Positions 59,466 to 64,000 of a stretch of DNA of 64,000 nucleotides are shown here, piece after piece (the stretch's first letter is position 1; each line of letters opens with the position of its first letter). Origin of the DNA: Fodinibacter sp963695175 (GTDB lineage Bacteria > Actinomycetota > Actinomycetes > Actinomycetales > Dermatophilaceae); the NCBI GenBank assembly GCA_963695175.1, contig CAVOGG010000001.1, positions 1 through 64,000 of the forward strand, given 5' to 3'. The notes beneath the pieces were generated by a model, which was given only the letters and a program-made list of their open reading frames with translations, made no database searches and had not been told where the DNA came from. Both the position numbers and the translations under genes were made by a program.

Positions 59466-61154
59466 TCAGGCGAGGATCGCGTCTCGCATGACGTCGAGCC
59501 CGACCGAACCGAGGTCGAGCGAGCGGCGATGGAAGTCCTTGAGCGAGAACGCATCTCCCTCGCGGTGCGCGACCTCGTCACGCAGCTGCAGCCACAGCCG
59601 CTCGCCGATCTTGTAGCTCGGGGCCTGGCCCGGCCAGCCGAGGTAGCGGTTGAGCTCGAAGCGCATCATCGCCTCGCCCTCGTTGGCGTGGGCGGTGAGG
59701 AAGCTCCAGGCCTTGTCGTAGGTCCAGTCGCCGCCACCGACCTCGGCGGGGGCCTCGAACCCGCAGTGCACGCCGATGTCGAGCACCACGCGGGCGGCGC
59801 GCAGCGACTGGCCGTCGAGCAGGCCGAGGTAGTTGCCCGGGTCGTCCATGTAGCCGAGCTCGGCCATCAGGCGCTCGGCGTACAACGCCCAGCCCTCGCC
59901 GTGCCCGCTGACCCAGCACATCATCCGGCGCCACCGGTTGAGCAGCTCGCGGCGGTAGACCGTCTGGGCGACCTGGAGGTGATGCCCCGGCACGCCCTCG
60001 TGGTAGACGGTCGTCAGCTCGCGCCAGGTGCCGAACTCGGTGACGCCCTTGGGCACCGACCACCACATCCGGCCCGGGCGCCTGAAGTCGTCGCTCGGCC
60101 CGGTGTAGTAGATGCCTCCGGTGTGGGTGGCGGCGATCCGGCACTCGATGGTGCGCACCGGCCCGGGGATGTCGAAGTGCGTGTCGGCCATGTCGACGAT
60201 GACCTCGTCGGCGCGCTCCTGCATCCAGTCGCGGAGCGCATCGGTGCCGTGCAGCATGTAGCGCGGGTCGTGGTCGAGGTGCTCGATGGCCTCCTTCACC
60301 GTGCCGCCGGGCAGGATCCGCTGTGCGGTGGCGACCATGTCGGCGGTGATCCGGGCGAGCTCCTCCTGGCCCCAGGCGTAGGTCTCCTCGAGGTCGATGG
60401 TGGCGCCGAGGAACTGGCGCGACGCGAGCTGGTAGCGCTCGCGACCCGCCGCATCCGCCTCGGGAGCGCGGTCGAACAGGTGGGTGCGCAGGTCGTCGCC
60501 GATGCGCTGGTAGGCCGTGGCCGCCGCCGCGACGCCGCGCTCCAGGTCGGCGCGCACGGCATCGTCGAGCGGGGTGCCGTCGGCCGACGCCCCGGCGACG
60601 AAGGTGGAGAAGAAGCCGTCGGGGGAGGTGAGCTCGGCGCACTGGGCGATGCACTCGGTCACCTGTCGCCGCGGGGTCACCAGGCCCCGGTCGGCCGAGT
60701 CGCGCAGCGTCGCGGTCCACTGTTCGAGAGCGGCCGGCACCTTGGTGAGTCGGGTCGCGATGGTCGCCCAGTCGTCCTGGGTCGCGGTCGGCATCAGGTC
60801 GAAGACGTCGCGGCACCCCTGCAGCGGCGACGCGATGACGTTGAGCTCCATCCGGTCGTAGCCGGCCTCGTGCAGCTCGATGCTGAGCCCGAGCCGCTCA
60901 CGCATCGCCGCCACGGTGACCCGGTCGACCGCGTCGACGGCCTCGACGGTGTCGAGGCGGGCCAGGGTGTCGCGGGCGATCTGCGCGTGGTGGGCGTAGC
61001 CGTCGGGCGACAGGTCGTCGAGCTCGCTCTCGGCCCCGGGCACCCCGAGGTGGGTCGCCTCGATCGGGCTCGCGGCGACCACGGCGTCGAAGTGGGCGTC
61101 GGCGACGGCGTCGACGGCGGTCGGCTGGCGGGGCGTGGACGTCGGTGCGGTCAT
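59466..61154 (-). CDS. DUF885 family predicted metallopeptidase
   Basis: 562-residue cytosolic protein of the DUF885 family, thought to be zinc peptidases. The hallmark YHEGVPGHHLQ (about 383-393) with a downstream GEGWALYAERLM gives the two His and distal Glu expected of a gluzincin-like site. No signal peptide. The ATG at 61154 is close to the divergent MOSC gene. Substrate unknown. Confidence 0.87.
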   Translation of the reverse strand: MTAPTSTPRQPTAVDAVADAHFDAVVAASPIEATHLGVPGAESELDDLSPDGYAHHAQIARDTLARLDTVEAVDAVDRVTVAAMRERLGLSIELHEAGYDRMELNVIASPLQGCRDVFDLMPTATQDDWATIATRLTKVPAALEQWTATLRDSADRGLVTPRRQVTECIAQCAELTSPDGFFSTFVAGASADGTPLDDAVRADLERGVAAAATAYQRIGDDLRTHLFDRAPEADAAGRERYQLASRQFLGATIDLEETYAWGQEELARITADMVATAQRILPGGTVKEAIEHLDHDPRYMLHGTDALRDWMQERADEVIVDMADTHFDIPGPVRTIECRIAATHTGGIYYTGPSDDFRRPGRMWWSVPKGVTEFGTWRELTTVYHEGVPGHHLQVAQTVYRRELLNRWRRMMCWVSGHGEGWALYAERLMAELGYMDDPGNYLGLLDGQSLRAARVVLDIGVHCGFEAPAEVGGGDWTYDKAWSFLTAHANEGEAMMRFELNRYLGWPGQAPSYKIGERLWLQLRDEVAHREGDAFSLKDFHRRSLDLGSVGLDVMRDAILA

Positions 61155-61269
61155 CCGTCGGACGCTACCGGAGGGCGCCGCCGTGGTCGCGTCGCTTTTC
61201 CCGCCGAGTTGGTCGGTGGTTGGCGGCCGCGGTCACGGGGGGCGCGCGTGCCGACATAGCCTCGTGCCC

Positions 61270-61941
61270 ATGCAGCCCGTGGTGAGGTCGGTCAACATCG
61301 GTGGCCCGCGGGCCGGCATCCGGCGTGGGGGCCTGGACACGGCGATCGACAAGCGCCCGGTGTCGTCCGCGCAGGTCCGTGACCCGGGGCCGAAGCGCGG
61401 CGGCCTCGGCAGCGGGGTCGTCGGCGACGACGTGGTCAGCCGCAAGCACCACGGGGGCTCGAGCCAGGCGGTGTATGCCGTGGCACGCGAGGAGCTCGAC
61501 TGGTGGGGCGCCGAGCTGGGGCGTGACCTGGCCGACGGGCTGTTCGGCGAGAACCTCACGACCGAGGGGCTCGACGTCGACGGGGCGGTCGTCGGGGAGC
61601 GCTGGCGGGTCGGGTCGGCGCTGCTCGAGGTGACCGGGCCGCGGATCCCCTGTGCGACGTTCGCCGCATGGATGGGGGAGCGCGGCTGGGTGCGCCGGTT
61701 CACCGCCCGGGGTCGCACCGGCGCCTACCTGGCCGTCGTCGAGCCCGGCGTGGTGAGCGCGGGCGACGCGGTCGAGGTGCTGGACCGGCCGGCGCACGGC
61801 ATCACCGTGCCGGAGGTGTTCCGTGCGTTCACCGGGGACGACGACGCGGCCGCGCGGGTGCTGGCGGCGGGGGTGCTCGCGCCGGACGACCACGCCTCCC
61901 TCGAGCGCCGCCTGACCCGCCGCACCACGATCGACCCGTAG
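61270..61941 (+). CDS. MOSC-domain protein (YiiM-like)
   Basis: 223-residue MOSC protein: GDDVVSRKHHGGSSQAVYAVAREELDWW, LFGENLTTEGLDVDGAVVGERWRVG and LEVTGPRIPCATFAAWMGE, where the Cys is the likely molybdenum-cofactor ligand. YiiM homologues reduce N-hydroxylated compounds; the role here is inferred from family. A TAGCCT box seven bases before the ATG suggests leaderless mRNA. Confidence 0.88.
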   Translation: MQPVVRSVNIGGPRAGIRRGGLDTAIDKRPVSSAQVRDPGPKRGGLGSGVVGDDVVSRKHHGGSSQAVYAVAREELDWWGAELGRDLADGLFGENLTTEGLDVDGAVVGERWRVGSALLEVTGPRIPCATFAAWMGERGWVRRFTARGRTGAYLAVVEPGVVSAGDAVEVLDRPAHGITVPEVFRAFTGDDDAAARVLAAGVLAPDDHASLERRLTRRTTIDP

Positions 61942-61965
61942 CCCAAAAGGTTGCCCCGCGGCGTT

Positions 61966-61999
61966 GGGGCAAGATCGACCAATAGGTCAAAGTTGCCCC
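61966..61999. repeat. 34-nt palindromic module (family 3)
   Basis: GGGGCAAGATCGACC, AATA, GGTCAAAGTTGCCCC, matching the units at 27.7 and 63.0 kb. A half unit (GGTTGCCCC, 61949-61957) precedes it and could pair with its GGGGCAA. It lies between the convergent MOSC and DUF559 genes, consistent with a bidirectional terminator. Confidence 0.75.
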
Positions 62000-62024
62000 A
62001 TGGTGGCTTCGGCGCCAGGTCGAC

Positions 62025-62960
62025 TCACGCAGCGTTGGTCATGATCCGGAAGTGACGGCGCCATTCCTGGGACAGCGCGGCCGGGACGGGGAGGCCATGT
62101 GCCCGAAGTGCCGACGCGAGTCGCTCGAGAAGCTGCTCCGGTTGCTCGTAGAGGTCCTCCGCACGAACGACCACGAACGTCCAGCCGTCCTCGGTGCTGA
62201 GCCCGGTGCGCCGGGACTCGTCGCGCTCGCGCTGCTCGTCGACGTCGTGCCACCGGCCGTCGTACTCGATGGCCAGTCGAACCCCCTCGTAGCCGAGGTC
62301 GATGCGGAACCGAACCTGTCCGTCGGCGTCGTGGATCCGGATGTCCACCTGTGGTTCCGGGAGTCCGGCAAGCACCATCAGCAGCCGCAGCGCGGTCTCG
62401 GGCACGGAGTCGACCCGCTCCCGGACCAATCGGGCCGCGCCAAGAGCCTCACCCCGACACTGACCGGGCCAGGCGTCCGCGTAGTCGACGAGCTCAGATG
62501 GTGTGCACCGGCCCTTCTTGACGAGCCGGTCTCCGAGCGCCACGAGGTCGACCAGACCGAGGTGCTTCGCGAGGTGACAGAACGTCTGCGCCGGGGAAGT
62601 GACCGGCAGACCGTGTCGACGCTTGATGTCCAACCGATGCCGGAACCGGTGGTGCTTGATTCCCCGTACCCGGAACCGGACGTCGCGCATGAACGAGATG
62701 TGCGTCCATTCGTTGTCCGGCACCACGCCACCCCACAGCCTCGCTGCGGTCCAGTGGCTGATCACCGCACCCTCGGGCGCGAGGAGCAGGGCGCCACGAG
62801 CCCTCACCACCACCGTGTCTGGCACGACGGAGGCAACCGACACCCCAGCGAACACCGAGCGGAACTCGGAGGTTGCAAGGCGCCGCCGGGACACGCCCAG
62901 CGCGTGACCCTCGCGCGTCAAGAACGGCGAGATCGGAACGCAGCGAGTCGCTCCCGGCAT
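62025..62960 (-). CDS. DUF559 (Vsr-like endonuclease fold) protein
   Basis: 311-residue protein. The N-terminal 100 residues include the winged-helix-like REGHALGVSRRRLATSEFRSVFAGV, as in AbiEi-type proteins. The C-terminal part (about 195-300) is the DUF559 nuclease-like fold: PEPQVDIRIHDADGQVRFRIDLGYEGVRLAIEYDGRWHD with the acidic D/E and later FVVVRAEDL. This domain mix is common in actinobacteria, often in many copies; function is unproven. GC content and codon bias are visibly lower than in neighbours, suggesting later acquisition. Palindromic modules flank it on both sides. Confidence 0.8.
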   Translation of the reverse strand: MPGATRCVPISPFLTREGHALGVSRRRLATSEFRSVFAGVSVASVVPDTVVVRARGALLLAPEGAVISHWTAARLWGGVVPDNEWTHISFMRDVRFRVRGIKHHRFRHRLDIKRRHGLPVTSPAQTFCHLAKHLGLVDLVALGDRLVKKGRCTPSELVDYADAWPGQCRGEALGAARLVRERVDSVPETALRLLMVLAGLPEPQVDIRIHDADGQVRFRIDLGYEGVRLAIEYDGRWHDVDEQRERDESRRTGLSTEDGWTFVVVRAEDLYEQPEQLLERLASALRAHGLPVPAALSQEWRRHFRIMTNAA

Positions 62961-63011
62961 CCGCCCAGCGTGGCAAAGCGTGCGGGATGGGCCGGCTGCT
63001 TATCCACAGGT

Positions 63012-63089
63012 GAGGCAACTTTGACCTATTGGTCGATCTTGCCCCGGCGGGGGGTGGGGCAACTTTGACCTATTGGTCGATGTTGACCC
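63012..63089. repeat. Two 34-nt palindromic modules (family 3, reverse orientation)
   Basis: Units at 63012-63045 and 63056-63089 read GGCAACTTTGACC, TATT, GGTCGAT, then CTTGCCCC or GTTGACCC, the reverse complement of the other copies. They lie between the DUF559 start and the accE stop, so they could end the acc operon. Confidence 0.75.
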
Positions 63090-63091
63090 GG

Positions 63092-63343
63092 TCAGGGGCG
63101 CAGGGAGGTGCGCCAGGCTCCGGGGCCGTGGCTGACCGGCTGGCGCATCGCCGCCGTGCGGGTCGCCCAGGTGGACGACGTGCCCTCGGATGCCGGTTCG
63201 TCGCCGCCCGATGCCGCCGACAGCACCGCGACCAGGGCCGCGAGCTGTTCGGGCGTCGCGTCGCCGCGCACCACGATCGCTGCCGCCGCGGGGGCCGCTT
63301 CGGCGTCGATCGCGCCGGACTCGGCCGCCTGTGAGGAGGTCAT
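63092..63343 (-). CDS. accE: Acyl-CoA carboxylase epsilon subunit
   Basis: Small 83-residue AccE/PccE-type subunit that strengthens AccA3-AccD5 assembly. The C-terminal block IVVRGDATPEQLAALVAVLSA (about 24-44) is the conserved part of the family; the end is STWATRTAAMRQPVSHGPGAWRTSLRP. The ATG at 63343 overlaps the TGA of a 14-codon mini-ORF, itself a copy of the accE start; an in-frame ATG at 63358 is less likely. It is translationally coupled to accD5 through that mini-ORF. Confidence 0.87.
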   Translation of the reverse strand: MTSSQAAESGAIDAEAAPAAAAIVVRGDATPEQLAALVAVLSAASGGDEPASEGTSSTWATRTAAMRQPVSHGPGAWRTSLRP

Positions 63344-63384
63344 AGGGCGGGGTCCCATGAGCTCTGAGCCTGTGAGGAGGTCAT
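63340..63384 (-). CDS. 14-codon mini-ORF between accD5 and accE (duplicated accE start)
   Basis: MTSSQAQSSWDPAL starts at 63384 in an ATGA overlap with the accD5 stop and ends in an ATGA overlap with accE. Its first 19 bases duplicate the start of accE (TGTGAGGAGGTCATAGGG at 63330 and 63371 on the plus strand, 41 bases apart). It appears to have arisen by a non-triplet tandem duplication that pushed the real accE start downstream while keeping coupling. Confidence 0.55.
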   Translation of the reverse strand: MTSSQAQSSWDPAL

Positions 63385-64000
63385 AGGGGGATGTTGCCGT
63401 GCTTCTTGGGCGGCAGCGAGGCGCGCTTGGTGCGCAGTGCCCGCAGGGCCTTGGTGACGTTCATCCGGGTGTTCGACGGCGTGATGACCGTGTCGATGTA
63501 GCCGCGCTCGGCGGCGACGTAGGGGTTGGCCAGGGCGTCCTCGTACTGCTTGATGAACGAGGCGCGGGCCTCCTCGACGGAGTCGCCGGCCGCGGCCGTC
63601 TTGGCGAGCTCCTTGCGGTAGAGGATGTTGACCGCACCCTGCGCGCCCATGACGGCGATCTGCGCGGTGGGCCACGCCAGGTTGATGTCGGCCCCGAGGT
63701 GCTTGGACCCCATGACGTCGTAGGCGCCGCCGTAGGCCTTGCGGGTGATCACGGTGACGAGCGGGACGGTGGCCTCGGCGTAGGCGTAGATGAGCTTCGC
63801 GCCGCGCCGGATGATGCCGTCCCACTCCTGGTCGGTGCCCGGGAGGAAGCCCGGCACGTCGACCAGGGTCAGGATCGGCACGTTGAACGCGTCGCAGGTG
63901 CGCACGAACCGGGCCGCCTTCTCGGAGGCGTCGATGTCGAGGGTGCCGGCGAACTGCATCGGGTTGTTGGCCACGACGCCGACCGAGCGGCCCTCGATGC
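63381..64000 (-). CDS. accD5: Acyl-CoA (propionyl-CoA) carboxylase beta subunit, 3' part
   Basis: The last 206 codons of a carboxyltransferase; the start lies beyond the window. VVANNPMQFAGTLDIDASEKAARFVRTCDAFNVPILTLVDVPGFLPGTDQEWDGIIRRGAKL is the AccD5 second half with its CoA pocket, followed by KAYGGAYDVMGSKHLGADINLAWPTAQIAVMG and the conserved end KHGNIPL. Expected to work with AccA3 and AccE as propionyl/acetyl-CoA carboxylase. Confidence 0.93.
   Translation of the reverse strand, partial: IEGRSVGVVANNPMQFAGTLDIDASEKAARFVRTCDAFNVPILTLVDVPGFLPGTDQEWDGIIRRGAKLIYAYAEATVPLVTVITRKAYGGAYDVMGSKHLGADINLAWPTAQIAVMGAQGAVNILYRKELAKTAAAGDSVEEARASFIKQYEDALANPYVAAERGYIDTVITPSNTRMNVTKALRALRTKRASLPPKKHGNIPL

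Noticed and set aside
62025..62960. DUF559 gene plus flanking palindromes as a complete transposon
   Set aside because: The palindromes are also found far from any DUF559 gene (27.7 kb) and no transposase or target duplication is visible.

Overview
The window is very GC-rich (roughly 72 percent by eye) actinobacterial chromosome. Several traits fit a member of Micrococcales, possibly Intrasporangiaceae; the family assignment is inference. The traits are split acyl-CoA carboxylase subunits (AccA3, AccD5, small AccE), an LpdA-type quinone reductase, a cdd-deoA-add nucleoside cluster, a c-di-AMP riboswitch ahead of an NlpC/P60 gene, frequent GTG starts, ATGA/GTGA overlaps, and many -10 boxes 6-8 bases from the start codon (leaderless mRNA). 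From memory, the gene set resembles M. tuberculosis Rv3264-Rv3336 (manB/manC, accD5-accE5-maf, accA3, lpdA, amiA/B, deoD, pmmB, add-deoA-cdd, trpS), rearranged and with insertions. No rRNA, tRNA, prophage, IS or CRISPR was recognised.

Layout. 0-8.8 kb: xthA, a secreted NlpC/P60 hydrolase with riboswitch, galK, trpS, a 2H phosphoesterase, manC, and a two-gene ABC exporter with its divergent GbsR/MarR regulator. 8.9-13.1 kb: M20 amidohydrolase-cdd-deoA-add, a nucleoside salvage operon. 13.1-22.6 kb: an RDD/SpoIIM/DUF58/MoxR/DUF4350/DUF4129 membrane cluster, interrupted by a Rieske protein and a VanY/VanZ pair. 22.6-30.3 kb: a uridine-kinase-like gene, deoC with two aldehyde dehydrogenases (one only half length), a double-VOC protein, phosphomannomutase/phosphoglucomutase and purine nucleoside phosphorylase. 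Together with the salvage operon these can turn nucleosides into bases and pentose phosphates.

30.5-40.5 kb: MarR plus a membrane protein, a fasciclin lipoprotein, a GT39 glycosyltransferase, a complete Fe/polyamine-type ABC importer, lpdA, an antitoxin-like gene and an RsbRD-like gene. 40.5-50 kb: accA3, a MarR/DMT-exporter pair with two operators, an aldo/keto reductase, DUF2157-GDYXXLXY, a LacD-like aldolase, tryptophan dioxygenase and a PfkB kinase. 49.96-50.63 kb is structured non-coding DNA. 50.6-64 kb: TetR and MerR regulators, a LiuR-type acyl-CoA dehydrogenase/carboxyltransferase unit, maf, an Na+/H+ antiporter fused to a UBP zinc finger, a DUF885 peptidase, a MOSC protein, a DUF559 nuclease-like protein, accE and the 3' part of accD5.

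The most unusual signals are at DNA level: several interspersed families of long inverted repeats, an over-used GGATGCC word that ignores frame and strand, an 11-bp-periodic direct-repeat array in the 50 kb gap, a duplicated accE start that creates a 14-codon mini-ORF, and four apparent frameshifts in low-complexity or GC-rich tracts. The frameshifts may be sequencing errors or real.
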